This document shows positions 52,265-60,918 of a DNA stretch of 64,000 nucleotides, in pieces. The position numbers and the translations under genes were made by a program. Location: positions 1 through 64,000 of the forward strand of contig NZ_LYXZ01000039.1 in assembly GCF_001676615.1 (NCBI RefSeq), given 5' to 3'. This DNA is from Labrys sp. WJW (lineage in GTDB: Bacteria > Pseudomonadota > Alphaproteobacteria > Rhizobiales > Labraceae). How positions within the stretch are numbered: position 1 is the stretch's first letter; each line of letters begins with the position of its first letter. Below the pieces are notes generated by a model. It saw only the letters and a program-made list of their open reading frames with translations, had not been told where the DNA came from and made no database searches.

Positions 52265-53458
52265 ATGACGGACGACAGGTCTCCCGAAACGATTGCCGCC
52301 AGCAACGGCATGGCGGACGACAAGGCCTTCCGCGCGGTGGCTCCGCCTCTCTACCTCGCCAGCTCCTATGCCTTTGGCGGCTTCGAACAGGCCGGCACCT
52401 ACGAATATGGGCGTACGCGCAACCCGACGCGTGACCAGCTTGCCGAGACGCTGGCGGCGCTGGAAGGCGGGGCAGGTGCCGTGATTGTCGCCAGCGGCAT
52501 GGCGGCGGTCGATCTGGTACTGTCGCGCCTCAATCCCGGCCAGACCATCCTGGCGCCGCATGACTGCTATGGCGGCACGCAACGTCTCCTGGCCATGCGA
52601 GCCAACAAGGGCCATTTCAACCTCGCTTTGGTCGATCAGACCGACGAGAGCGCACTCGACGCCGCCCTGGCCCAGCGTCCTGCCCTGGTGCTGGTCGAAA
52701 GCCCCAGCAATCCGCTGATGCGCGTCGTCGACATCGCTTCCATCGCCGGCAAGGCCCACAGGGTGGGGGCAGGGCTTGCTGTCGACAACACCTTCCTCTC
52801 GCCGGCGCTGCAGAAACCGATCGGCCTCGGCGCCGATTTCGTCATCCACTCCACCACCAAATATCTGAACGGCCATTCCGACGTGATCGGTGGCGCAGTC
52901 GTGGCTGCCAGGACCGAGGACGTCACGGAGCTGGCTTTCTGGGCCAATATGACCGGTGTCACCGGTTCGCCCTTCGATGCCTATCAGACGCTGCGCGGCA
53001 TCCGCACCCTGTTTCCGCGCATCGAGCACCAGCAGCGTTCGGCGGGCGCGATCGCGGCGTTCCTGGCCGGCCATGACGGCGTTGCCGCCGTGTATTATCC
53101 GGGTCTGCCGGGCCATCCCGGCCACGAGATCGCCCGGCGGCAGCAGGCTGGTTTCGGCGCCATGCTCAGTTTCGAGATCGCCGGCGGGCCCCTGGCCGTC
53201 AAGCGCTTCGTCGAGGCCGTCAGGGTGTTCACCCTCGCCGAGTCGCTCGGCGGCGTCGAAAGCCTGGTTGCCCATCCCGCCACCATGACCCATCTCGGCA
53301 TGGGTGAGGCCGCGCGGGCAGCCGCGGGAATCAAGGACAGCCTGTTGCGGCTTTCGGTAGGGCTGGAGGGCGAGGGCGACCTGCTGGCCGATCTCGCCCA
53401 GGCGCTGGACGCTGCTCGCCAGCCTGAGGCTGGCCGGCAGCGGGCGTTTGGGACATGA
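52265..53458 (+). CDS. Cystathionine gamma-synthase-like PLP enzyme (Cys/Met metabolism family)
   Basis: 397 residues. PLP Lys199 in STTKYLNGHSDVIGG; earlier YEYGRTRNPTRDQLAETLAALEGGAGAVIVASGMAAV and DDCYGGT-type loop (PHDCYGGTQRLL). C-terminal SLGGVESLVAHPATMTH. The family includes cystathionine gamma-synthase, cystathionine beta/gamma-lyase and O-acylhomoserine sulfhydrylase; the short form with GGVESL favours gamma-synthase or gamma-lyase. Divergent from the LysR gene. The start is followed by a 20-residue extension before the family domain. Confidence 0.88.
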   Translation: MTDDRSPETIAASNGMADDKAFRAVAPPLYLASSYAFGGFEQAGTYEYGRTRNPTRDQLAETLAALEGGAGAVIVASGMAAVDLVLSRLNPGQTILAPHDCYGGTQRLLAMRANKGHFNLALVDQTDESALDAALAQRPALVLVESPSNPLMRVVDIASIAGKAHRVGAGLAVDNTFLSPALQKPIGLGADFVIHSTTKYLNGHSDVIGGAVVAARTEDVTELAFWANMTGVTGSPFDAYQTLRGIRTLFPRIEHQQRSAGAIAAFLAGHDGVAAVYYPGLPGHPGHEIARRQQAGFGAMLSFEIAGGPLAVKRFVEAVRVFTLAESLGGVESLVAHPATMTHLGMGEAARAAAGIKDSLLRLSVGLEGEGDLLADLAQALDAARQPEAGRQRAFGT

Positions 53459-53489
53459 TAGCCGTACCTTCGATCAGGGAGCCGATGCC

Positions 53490-54188
53490 ATGATGGAAGC
53501 CGATCGCGACGATGCCGACGAGACTACGCATTCCTTCGCGTCGTCAGCCTGCTTCGCCCATGAGGTCGAGGGCGGCCAGCTCGATGCCGCCGCGCAGGTG
53601 CAGGTCGAGCGCCGCGCTGAGATCATGGCCTGGCGCAAGGGCGAGCGGGCCCGCCTGATTGAAGAGCGGCTGGCCATGCCTGTCGATCTGAGAACCGAGA
53701 AGACCCTGGCCATCGCCGGGCATCTCGATAGCGTCGTCGGCGATGTCGCCGGGCGGGTGGTGAGCTTCTACTGGCCGTTGCGGGGCGAACCCAATCTGCG
53801 CGACTGGGCCGAGGCCCTCGCTGCGCGGGGGGCGATCACGGCACTGCCCCTGGTGGTTGAAAGGAACACGCCGCTGGTGTTCCGCACCTGGCGGCAGGGC
53901 GAGAAACTGGTCAAGGGCTTCTGGAACATCCCGGTGCCCGAAGGCGGGCGCAAGGTGGTGCCCGACATCTGCCTGGCGCCGGTGGTCGGCCATGATGCCC
54001 GGGGCTTCCGGCTCGGTTACGGCGGCGGCTATTTCGACCGCACGCTGGCAAGCCTGCCGGCGAGCGTAGTGGCGATCGGCGTCGGCTATGCCGAGGCGGC
54101 GATCCGTACCATCCATCCCCTGGCGCACGATATCCCGCTCGACGCCATCGTCACGGATCAGGGCGTACGGCGCTACCCCAGCGATTGA
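53490..54188 (+). CDS. 5-formyltetrahydrofolate cyclo-ligase family protein
   Basis: Recovers 5-formyl-THF as 5,10-methenyl-THF with ATP. 232 residues from the ATG at 53490 (AGGGAG nine bases upstream; an ATG follows immediately). N-terminal acidic extension, then RKGERARLIEERLAMPVDLR, FYWPLRGEPNLRDWAEAL and the diagnostic LGYGGGYFDRTLASLPASVVAIGVGY. Basic/ATP contact residues preserved. The C-terminus ends DAIVTDQGVRRYPSD as in the family. Lies directly after the metB-like gene with a short gap and may be co-transcribed. Confidence 0.92.
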   Translation: MMEADRDDADETTHSFASSACFAHEVEGGQLDAAAQVQVERRAEIMAWRKGERARLIEERLAMPVDLRTEKTLAIAGHLDSVVGDVAGRVVSFYWPLRGEPNLRDWAEALAARGAITALPLVVERNTPLVFRTWRQGEKLVKGFWNIPVPEGGRKVVPDICLAPVVGHDARGFRLGYGGGYFDRTLASLPASVVAIGVGYAEAAIRTIHPLAHDIPLDAIVTDQGVRRYPSD

Positions 54189-54285
54189 AGACGGGCGCCC
54201 GTTCGGTGGGAAGCGGCGATTTCATCGGGAACCTTTGGAGACGGGATGCATCCAATCACGCGTCCCCAACGAGGTATCGATTCCG

Positions 54286-54960
54286 ATGTCCCATTCCGGT
54301 TTGCAGATTCATCCGGTCGACGACCTGATCGACAGGGCGATCCGGCGTGAGCCCGAGGCCATCCGCACGATCACGACGCAGCACAATCGCCGTCTCTATC
54401 GGATCGCCCGCAGCATCCTGCGTGACGACGACGAGGCGGAGGAAGCCTTGCAGGCCGCTTATATGCGAGCCTTTGCAGCGCTGCCGGCCTTTCGCCGCGA
54501 TTCCAGCCTGGCGACCTGGCTGGCGCGTATCGTCATGAACGAGGCGCTCGGCCGCGTACGGGCAAGGCGTCCTGCCATCGGGATCGAGACGGGCAGGGCC
54601 CTCCTGGCCGGCGAGGTGATCCCCTTCCCAATCCAGGCCGTGGCGGCCGATCCGGAGCGGACCATGGCCCAGAGACAGATCCAGTCCCTGCTGGAAATGG
54701 CGATCGACGAGTTGCCGACGATCTACCGGGTCGTCCTGATGGCACGGGTGGTCGAGGAGATGAGCCTGGAGGAGACGGCGGCATTGCTCGGCCTCAGGCC
54801 CGAAACGGTGAAGACCCGTCTGCACCGGGCGCGCCGCCTGCTGCGCGAGGCACTGGAGCGGCAGGCCGGCCCGCATCTGATGGACGCCTTCCCGTTCGAT
54901 GGCTGGCGCTGCGAACGCATGACGCGAGCCGTGATCGAAAAAATTCTGTCCAATCCCTGA
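54286..54960 (+). CDS. ECF-type RNA polymerase sigma factor
   Basis: 224 residues from the ATG at 54286. Sigma2 domain (HNRRLYRIARSILRDDDEAEEALQAAYMRAF) and sigma4 domain (MSLEETAALLGLRPETVKTRLHRARRLL) with about 30 residues of C-terminal extension. GAGG is eleven bases upstream. GGAACC at 54228, upstream of the gene, could be the -35 of an autoregulated promoter. No anti-sigma factor is adjacent; DUF4142 and cupredoxin genes follow instead. The N-terminal 25 residues are not part of the sigma fold. Confidence 0.88.
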   Translation: MSHSGLQIHPVDDLIDRAIRREPEAIRTITTQHNRRLYRIARSILRDDDEAEEALQAAYMRAFAALPAFRRDSSLATWLARIVMNEALGRVRARRPAIGIETGRALLAGEVIPFPIQAVAADPERTMAQRQIQSLLEMAIDELPTIYRVVLMARVVEEMSLEETAALLGLRPETVKTRLHRARRLLREALERQAGPHLMDAFPFDGWRCERMTRAVIEKILSNP

Positions 54961-55029
54961 AGCGGCGGGAACCAGGTCGCGGCGCTGGCATCCAATCTCC
55001 TGCAAACGTCTACGCACAGGAGAAATGCC

Positions 55030-55554
55030 ATGTTGATTGCAAGGCTTGCGGGAACAGCAGCCGTTCTCGCCATTCTGACCGCCGGCGCGCCGGCCCGGGC
55101 CGGCGGCCTTACCGATCCGCAGATCGCCCATATCGCCTACACGGCGGGCGTGCTGGATATCGAGACAGCCAGGCTGGCACTGAAGAAATCGAAGAACAAG
55201 GAGGTCGTCGCCTTCGCCCGGAACATGGTCCATGACCATGAAGCCGTGAACGGCAAGGCGCTGGCCCTGGTCAAGAAGCTGAAGGTCACGCCCGAAGACA
55301 ACGATGTCAGCAAGGGCCTGGTCAGCCAGGCCGAAGCCAGGCGCGCCAGCCTTGCTGCCCTCGATGGGCCGGCCTTCGACAAGGCCTATGCGGACAATGA
55401 GGTCGGCTATCACAAGACCGTCAATGCCGCCCTTGCCGATACGCTCATTCCAGCGGCCGGCAATGCCGAGCTCAAGAGCCTGCTGCAGACCGGGCTCAAG
55501 ATCTTCCAGGGCCATGAACTGCATGCCGAACATCTGGCGGGCGCGCTGAAATGA
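55030..55554 (+). CDS. DUF4142 secreted protein
   Basis: 174 residues with a signal peptide (MLIARLAGTAAVLAILTAGA..., cleavage after ARA). The mature part is a four-helix DUF4142 domain, ferritin-like in outline, with conserved residues FARNMVHDHEAVN and GYHKTVNAAL and the final HELHAEHL; the several His and Glu are arranged as a possible metal site. ACAGGAGA upstream. It follows the sigma factor by 69 bases and overlaps the cupredoxin start by four, so it is likely in that regulon. Confidence 0.88.
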   Translation: MLIARLAGTAAVLAILTAGAPARAGGLTDPQIAHIAYTAGVLDIETARLALKKSKNKEVVAFARNMVHDHEAVNGKALALVKKLKVTPEDNDVSKGLVSQAEARRASLAALDGPAFDKAYADNEVGYHKTVNAALADTLIPAAGNAELKSLLQTGLKIFQGHELHAEHLAGALK

Positions 55555-55898
55555 GGCGTCACTCCAAGGCAGGAGCATCGCGCCGTGCCGCGCTCGGCAT
55601 TGCAGCCGGCATGATACTGCTCTGGGGCGGAACGGCACGCGCCGCCACGATCGCGATCACGGTCAGCGATCTTGCCTTCGAGCCTGCCGTCGTCGAAGCC
55701 CGGGTCGGCGACGTCATCGAATGGCGGAACGCCGATTTCGTCGGCCACACTGCGACAGACCGTAGCGGGCGATGGGACGTCGCCTTGCCGGAGGGAAAGA
55801 GCGGGAGCATCCCTGCGACTAGGCTTGGCGTGATGTCCTATTTCTGCCGGTTTCATCCGCAAATGACCGGCATTATCCGGGTGAAGCCGAAGCTGTGA
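55551..55898 (+). CDS. Secreted cupredoxin
   Basis: 115 residues. A signal region (residues 1-31, possibly Tat because of SRRAALG) precedes a plastocyanin/amicyanin-like domain. Copper ligands are His66, Cys99, His102 and Met105 (FVGHTATD and YFCRFHPQM), a complete type-1 site. ATGA overlap with DUF4142. Presumably an envelope electron carrier made under stress with the ECF sigma factor. Confidence 0.88.
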   Translation: MRRHSKAGASRRAALGIAAGMILLWGGTARAATIAITVSDLAFEPAVVEARVGDVIEWRNADFVGHTATDRSGRWDVALPEGKSGSIPATRLGVMSYFCRFHPQMTGIIRVKPKL

Positions 55899-56048
55899 CG
55901 GCCAGACAGTGCCGGCAAAGGCGTCGGCATTGTCTTTTCTCCCCCTAGGGGCGAGAGGCGGGCCTCGCCTTGCAGCCCGGCTCCCGCGGTGACATGCTGG
56001 GGTCCTGCCTATTCTCCGCGTAAGAAACGCACTTGCGCCGGCAGCCCT

Positions 56049-56091
56049 GACATTCTATGTAAAATGTCCTAATTACACATTTTCCAATGTG
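56049..56091 (+). promoter_or_regulatory. Inverted repeats upstream of cysD
   Basis: GACATT-N8-AATGTC (56049-56068), AAAATGT-N9-ACATTTT (56061-56083) and CACATT-N4-AATGTG (56076-56091) in an AT-rich stretch 21-63 bases before the ATG. The same half-sites occur upstream of cysK (28637). A common regulator is likely. Confidence 0.5.
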
Positions 56092-56111
56092 AAAAGGGCC
56101 CATAGGCGCCA

Positions 56112-57020
56112 ATGTCCCGCACTCTCTCCCCTCATCTCAAGCGGCTCGAAGCCGAGTCGATCGGGATCATCCGCGAAGTCGCGGCCGAATTCGCCAATCC
56201 GGTGATGCTCTATTCCATCGGCAAGGATTCGGGGGTGATGCTGCATCTGGCCCTGAAGGCGTTCTATCCCTCCAAGCTGCCTTTCCCGCTGCTCCATGTC
56301 GACACGACCTGGAAGTTCAAGGACATGATCTCGTTCCGCGACGAGATCGCCAAGCGCTACGGGCTCGACCTGATCGTGCACATCAACCAGGACGGTGTCG
56401 AGCGCGGCATCAACCCGATCACCTCCGGTTCCTCCCTGCACACCCAGGTGATGAAGACGGAGGGGCTGCGCCAGGCCCTCGACAAATACAAGTTCGACGC
56501 AGCCTTCGGCGGCGCCCGCCGCGACGAGGAGAAGAGCCGCGCCAAGGAGCGCATCTTCTCCTTCCGCACCGCCAACCACACCTGGGACCCACGCAACCAG
56601 CGCCCGGAATTGTGGTCGCTCTACAACACCAAGATCCGGCAGGGCGAATCGATCCGCGTCTTCCCCCTTTCGAACTGGACCGAGCTCGATATCTGGCAAT
56701 ACATCCTCGAAGAGGACATCCCGATCGTGCCGCTCTACCTCGCCAAGGAGCGGCCGGTGGTATTCCGGGCCGGCACCATGCTGATGGTCGACGACGACCG
56801 CCTGCCGCTGGAGCCGAGGGAGGTCCCCGAGATGCGCCGCGTCCGCTTCCGTACGCTCGGCTGCTATCCGCTTTCGGGCGCCATCGATTCCGAGGCGACC
56901 TCCGTCGCCGACATCGTGCGCGAAATGCTCACGGCCCGCACCTCCGAGCGCCAAGGCCGCCTGATCGACAATGACGAATCGGCCTCGATGGAAAAGAAGA
57001 AGCGCGAGGGCTATTTCTGA
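56112..57020 (+). CDS. cysD: Sulfate adenylyltransferase subunit 2
   Basis: Catalytic subunit forming adenosine 5'-phosphosulfate (APS) from sulfate and ATP. 302 residues. PP-loop motif SIGKDSGVML, then VDTTWKF, QDGVERGINPI and GGARRDEEKSRAKERIFSFR, typical of CysD/NodP. The final stop TGA shares its last base with the next ATG (57018-57022), giving translational coupling to cysNC. No nodulation genes are near, so I treat it as cysD, not nodP. Confidence 0.96.
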   Translation: MSRTLSPHLKRLEAESIGIIREVAAEFANPVMLYSIGKDSGVMLHLALKAFYPSKLPFPLLHVDTTWKFKDMISFRDEIAKRYGLDLIVHINQDGVERGINPITSGSSLHTQVMKTEGLRQALDKYKFDAAFGGARRDEEKSRAKERIFSFRTANHTWDPRNQRPELWSLYNTKIRQGESIRVFPLSNWTELDIWQYILEEDIPIVPLYLAKERPVVFRAGTMLMVDDDRLPLEPREVPEMRRVRFRTLGCYPLSGAIDSEATSVADIVREMLTARTSERQGRLIDNDESASMEKKKREGYF

Positions 57021-58939
57021 TGAACGCTGCTGCCCCCCAGACCCAGCTCTCGCTCGCCGAAATGCTCAAGCCCCGCGAAAAGGGGCTGTTGCGTTTCCTC
57101 ACCTGCGGCTCCGTCGATGACGGCAAGTCGACCCTGATCGGCCGGCTCCTCTATGATTCCAAGCTGATCTTCGAGGACCAGCTTGCCACGCTGGAAAAGG
57201 ATTCCAAGCGCCACGGCACCACCGGCGAGGACATCGACTTCGCTCTGTTGGTCGACGGGCTGGAGGCCGAACGCGAGCAGGGCATCACCATCGATGTCGC
57301 CTATCGCTTCTTCTCCACCGCCAAGCGCTCCTTCATCGTGGCCGACACGCCCGGCCACGAGCAATATACCCGCAACATGGCGACCGGCGCTTCCACCGCC
57401 GATCTCGCCGTCTTGATGATCGATGCCCGCAAAGGCGTGCTGGTGCAGACCAAGCGCCATGCCACCATCTGCTCGCTGCTCGGCATCCGCCACATAGTGG
57501 TCGCGGTCAACAAGATCGACCTGGTGGATTATGATCGTGTCGTCTTCGAGAAGATCGTCCACGATATTCTGGCTTTCACCGCCAATCTCGATTTCACCTC
57601 GGTTACCCTGATCCCGATCTCGGCGCGCTTCGGCGAGAACGTCTCGATGCGCTCGACCCATATGGACTGGTATCACGGACCAATCCTGATCGAGCATCTG
57701 GAGACGATCGACGTCGCCTCCGATGCCGTGAAGAAACCTTTCCGCTTTCCGGTGCAATGGGTGAATCGGCCCAATCTCGATTTCCGCGGCTTTTCCGGCA
57801 CGGTCGCCTCCGGCGCCATTCGTTCGGGCGACAGCGTCACGGTGGCGGCGTCGGGCAAGACCTCGGTAGTGACGCGCATCGTCACCCAGGACGGTGACCT
57901 CGAGGAGGCCGTCGCCGGCGATGCGGTGACCCTCACGCTCGCCGACGAGATCGATGCCGCGCGCGGCGACGTGTTCTCCCGCACCACCGAACGGCCCGAT
58001 GTCACCGACCAGTTTGCCGCCCACCTGATCTGGATGTCGGAGGACGCCCTGCTGCCGGGCCGCTCCTACATGCTGCGCATCGGCACCAAGTTCGTGCCTG
58101 CGACCATCACCTCGATCAAGCACAAGATCGACGTCAACACCCAGGAGCATCTGGCGGCCCGTACGCTGCAGCTCAACGAGATCGGCGTCGTCAATGTGGC
58201 GACCGGCGTGCCGGTGGCGATCGACTCCTATGTCGACAATCGCGAAACCGGCGCCTTCATCCTGATCGACCGCGCTACCAACCAGACCGCGGCCGCCGGC
58301 ATGATCGATTTCGCCCTGCGCCGGGCCACCAACATCCACCGCCAGTCGCTCACCATCGACAAGCTCGCTCGTTCGGCGCTCAAGCACCAGAAGGCGGCGA
58401 TCGTCTGGTTCACCGGCCTGTCGGGCTCGGGCAAGTCGACGATCGCCAATCTGGTCGAGGCCGAGCTTGCCCATGCCGGCCATCACACCATGCTGCTCGA
58501 CGGCGACAATGTCCGCCACGGCCTCAACCGCGACCTCGGCTTTTCCGACGCCGACCGCGTCGAGAACATCCGCCGCGTCGGCGAGGTGGCCAAGCTGTTC
58601 GTCGAGAGCGGCACCATCGTGCTGTGCTCCTTCATCTCGCCCTTCGAGGCGGAGCGTGCCCTCGTCCGCTCCCTTGTGGAGGTCGGCGAGTTCGTCGAGG
58701 TCTTCGTGGACACCCCGATCGAGGATTGCATCAAGCGCGATCCCAAGGGCCTCTACGCCAAGGCCCTGGCGGGCGAGATCAAGCACTTCACCGGCGTCAG
58801 CAGCTCCTATGAGCGGCCCGAGAATGCCGAGATCGTGCTGAAGACCGTCGGTGAAACGCCTCGGGCGCTGGCGGAAGCCGTGGTGAAGGCCCTGCGCGAG
58901 CGCGGCCTGCTCGACCACCAGGACGATTGGGGGCTGTAA
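57020..58939 (+). CDS. cysNC: Bifunctional sulfate adenylyltransferase GTPase subunit / APS kinase
   Basis: Drives APS synthesis by GTP hydrolysis, then phosphorylates APS to PAPS. 639 residues. N-terminal GTPase: P-loop GSVDDGKST at residues 30-38, DTPGHEQYTRNMA, NKIDL. Beta-barrel domains follow. The C-terminal APS kinase has its P-loop GLSGSGKST at residues 466-474, then DGDNVRHGLNRDLGFSDADR and the GLYAKALAGEIKHFTGV region. Fused CysN-CysC (NodQ-type) is common in alphaproteobacteria. The hairpin at 59024 ends the operon. Confidence 0.97.
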   Translation: MNAAAPQTQLSLAEMLKPREKGLLRFLTCGSVDDGKSTLIGRLLYDSKLIFEDQLATLEKDSKRHGTTGEDIDFALLVDGLEAEREQGITIDVAYRFFSTAKRSFIVADTPGHEQYTRNMATGASTADLAVLMIDARKGVLVQTKRHATICSLLGIRHIVVAVNKIDLVDYDRVVFEKIVHDILAFTANLDFTSVTLIPISARFGENVSMRSTHMDWYHGPILIEHLETIDVASDAVKKPFRFPVQWVNRPNLDFRGFSGTVASGAIRSGDSVTVAASGKTSVVTRIVTQDGDLEEAVAGDAVTLTLADEIDAARGDVFSRTTERPDVTDQFAAHLIWMSEDALLPGRSYMLRIGTKFVPATITSIKHKIDVNTQEHLAARTLQLNEIGVVNVATGVPVAIDSYVDNRETGAFILIDRATNQTAAAGMIDFALRRATNIHRQSLTIDKLARSALKHQKAAIVWFTGLSGSGKSTIANLVEAELAHAGHHTMLLDGDNVRHGLNRDLGFSDADRVENIRRVGEVAKLFVESGTIVLCSFISPFEAERALVRSLVEVGEFVEVFVDTPIEDCIKRDPKGLYAKALAGEIKHFTGVSSSYERPENAEIVLKTVGETPRALAEAVVKALRERGLLDHQDDWGL

Positions 58940-59023
58940 TCTATTTTCGAATACGCGCTGGTGCCAGATACCGCCGCGATCTAGCATAGGTCGGCTCATA
59001 GTGATGAGATTCTCACATGAGGA

Positions 59024-59044
59024 GCCGGCCTGTATCGGGCCGGC
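59024..59044 (+). terminator. Hairpin after cysNC
   Basis: GCCGGCC pairs with GGCCGGC across seven bases, about 85 bases after the cysNC stop. No T-run follows, so the terminator call is tentative. Confidence 0.4.
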
Positions 59045-59096
59045 CCGGGGATCCGGCAAGGCTTTGTCGGACCGGCAGCGTTGATCATGGGGCGTG

Positions 59097-59522
59097 ATGG
59101 CTGGTTTGTTTTCCTTCAAGGGCCGTATCGGCCGGCATGCCTACCTTCTCGTTACGGTACCACTGGCCTTCGTCTATCTGGTCTGGATTGCCTGGTGGCT
59201 CTTCGCCACCTCCAGCTTTGATGACGAGGGGCCTGCCAAGATTTTCCGCATGAGTGCGATCGGCTGGGTCGTCTGCGCCTGGCCCTATCTGGCAGCCGGC
59301 TTCAAGCGTTGTCACGATCGCGATAAATCCGGCCTGTGGTATGTCGGCTGGACGGCAGGCTGCCTCGGTTTCTGGATCGCCGCGATCATGGTTCAACCCT
59401 GGCTGGCCTGGCTGGGCAACCTCATCGCGCTGTGGACCCTGGTCGAGATGGGTTTCATCAAGGGGACGCCGGGCCCCAACCGCTTCGGCCCACCCGCCGA
59501 AGAATGGCCCCCGCAAGCGTAG
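59097..59522 (+). CDS. DUF805 membrane protein, paralogue 1
   Basis: 141 residues. DUF805 layout: a short N-terminal FSFKGRIGRHAYLL, then four hydrophobic helices, with the conserved KRCHDRDKSG between the second and third. Ends with a GTPGPNRFGPP tail. The ATG at 59097 has GTG immediately before it; no strong ribosome site. First of three consecutive DUF805 genes; function unknown. Confidence 0.9.
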   Translation: MAGLFSFKGRIGRHAYLLVTVPLAFVYLVWIAWWLFATSSFDDEGPAKIFRMSAIGWVVCAWPYLAAGFKRCHDRDKSGLWYVGWTAGCLGFWIAAIMVQPWLAWLGNLIALWTLVEMGFIKGTPGPNRFGPPAEEWPPQA

Positions 59523-59657
59523 ATCCTCGCGGTTTGAAGGAAACGCCGTCGAGCAGGCGGGGCATCGTGCCGCCCCTCACCTCCAGTTGCAGACGGTTGG
59601 CGCAGTATCGCGCCGGGTGTATCCTGGCCGAGGAAGGCCAAGCGCGACGAATGCAAC

Positions 59658-60098
59658 ATGGCACAAGCCGGTTCAAATGATAGCGGCATGACCATCGGGC
59701 GGATGTTGCTGAGCCCGAGAGGACGCATTCCTCGCTTCGACGCCTTGTTCGCCTATGCCTGCCTGTGCGTGATGTTCGCGTCAGCCACCCTCGTCTGGGT
59801 CGGATGGGTGTTCGCCTATTACCGCCGCGATCCCTCAGCTGTGTTGCAGGTGATGCCCTGGGTGCCGCTCGGCGGGCTCGGCCTGATGATGGACTGGATG
59901 GGCTTCTGCATCCTGGCCAAGCGCTGCCATGATCGCAATCATTCAGCCTGGTTCCTGCTGATCGGACTGATCCCGCTTGCCAACCTATGGCTGCTGGTGG
60001 ACTTGTTTTTCTGGCGCGGCACCCGTGCTGCCAACCGCTTCGGCCCCGAACCGGAGGGCATGGCCAGCCAATGGCGGGCAACGAACGGGGATCGTTGA
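59658..60098 (+). CDS. DUF805 membrane protein, paralogue 2
   Basis: 146 residues. MLLSPRGRIPRFDALFAYACL at the N-terminus, four helices, KRCHDRNHSAWFLLIGLIPLANLWLLVDLFF, ending GTRAANRFGPE. The conserved CHDRN is kept. An internal ATG at 59688 is an alternative start. 135 bases after paralogue 1, on the same strand. Confidence 0.9.
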   Translation: MAQAGSNDSGMTIGRMLLSPRGRIPRFDALFAYACLCVMFASATLVWVGWVFAYYRRDPSAVLQVMPWVPLGGLGLMMDWMGFCILAKRCHDRNHSAWFLLIGLIPLANLWLLVDLFFWRGTRAANRFGPEPEGMASQWRATNGDR

Positions 60099-60372
60099 AG
60101 GCAAGCCGACGGTCAAAGCCCAAGAATGCCGGAGAGGTTTCCAGCCTATGGTCTGGAACGCCAAGGTGAGATAAAGACCATGGCTCGTATTGTGACAATT
60201 TCCTGAATTGTAAAATATCCCCAATTCAAGCGGTCAGCCTGCTGCTCTTCTGTCACGCCGGAAACACGCTTCTCCGTTGATCGAGATTGATGCCTTGTTT
60301 TCAGTCGGCCGCACTGATAGGGCCGGTAGGTATTGAAATCGCATGAGCTTGTGATCAAGGGGGTTGAGCGCG

Positions 60373-60783
60373 ATGAATGAACCAACACTTGTGGAGAAAT
60401 TGTTCAGTTTCCAGGGCCGGCTGCGTCGCAGCAATTACTGGATCTATCATCTCCTCCAATGGGTCGCGCTGTGCGTCATCGTGGGAATCTTCTACGGCCT
60501 GGCATTGACCATTACGCCGGACAATCCGCTGATCTATGTGCTGGGCGTGATCGGTGTCGTGCTCTATGTCGGCTTTGTCTGGTCCGGGCTTTCCATCGGG
60601 GTTCGCCGCTGCCATGACCGCAACAGGAGCGGCTGGTTCCTGCTGGTCAGCTTCATTCCCCTCGTCGGCGCCATCTGGGTTCTCATCGAACTCGGTTTCC
60701 TCGACGGCACCCAGGGTCCCAACCAATATGGTCCCTCGCCCAAGGGCATCGGCGGCAACGAAGTTGCCGGCGTGTTTTCCTGA
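60373..60783 (+). CDS. DUF805 membrane protein, paralogue 3
   Basis: 136 residues from the ATG at 60373 (AAGGGGG nine bases upstream). KLFSFQGRLRRSNYWIYHLL, four helices, RRCHDRNRSGWFLLVSFIPLVGAIWVLIELGFLDGTQGPNQYGP. Closest to the family consensus of the three. The 274-base gap before it is A/T-richer than its surroundings and may hold its own promoter. Confidence 0.9.
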   Translation: MNEPTLVEKLFSFQGRLRRSNYWIYHLLQWVALCVIVGIFYGLALTITPDNPLIYVLGVIGVVLYVGFVWSGLSIGVRRCHDRNRSGWFLLVSFIPLVGAIWVLIELGFLDGTQGPNQYGPSPKGIGGNEVAGVFS

Positions 60784-60791
60784 ACAGCAAA

Positions 60792-60820
60792 GGGGCCGAA
60801 CCCGTTCGGCCCCTGGTTTT
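60792..60820 (+). terminator. Intrinsic terminator after the DUF805 trio
   Basis: GGGGCCGAA (60792-60800) pairs with TTCGGCCCC (60805-60813) across CCCG; TGGTTTT follows. Nine bases after the stop of paralogue 3. Confidence 0.9.
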
Positions 60821-60918
60821 CGGCAAAAACGATGCGACAACAACAACCTATGGCATCAGATCTGATTCCGAAATCGGATCTGAGGCTGTAGATGATGCCG
60901 TCGCCTACGCCGCTGCGC

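Noticed and set aside
56112..58939. nodPQ (nodulation) instead of cysDNC
   Set aside because: Same protein family, but no nod box or nod genes nearby; housekeeping sulfur assimilation is the simpler call.
57011..59119. 702-codon open frame on the minus strand opposite cysNC
   Set aside because: Antisense shadow with codon-bias composition; cysNC is complete in the other strand.
60099..60372. Possible small gene between DUF805 paralogues 2 and 3
   Set aside because: AT-richer gap but no open frame with a ribosome site or recognisable sequence.
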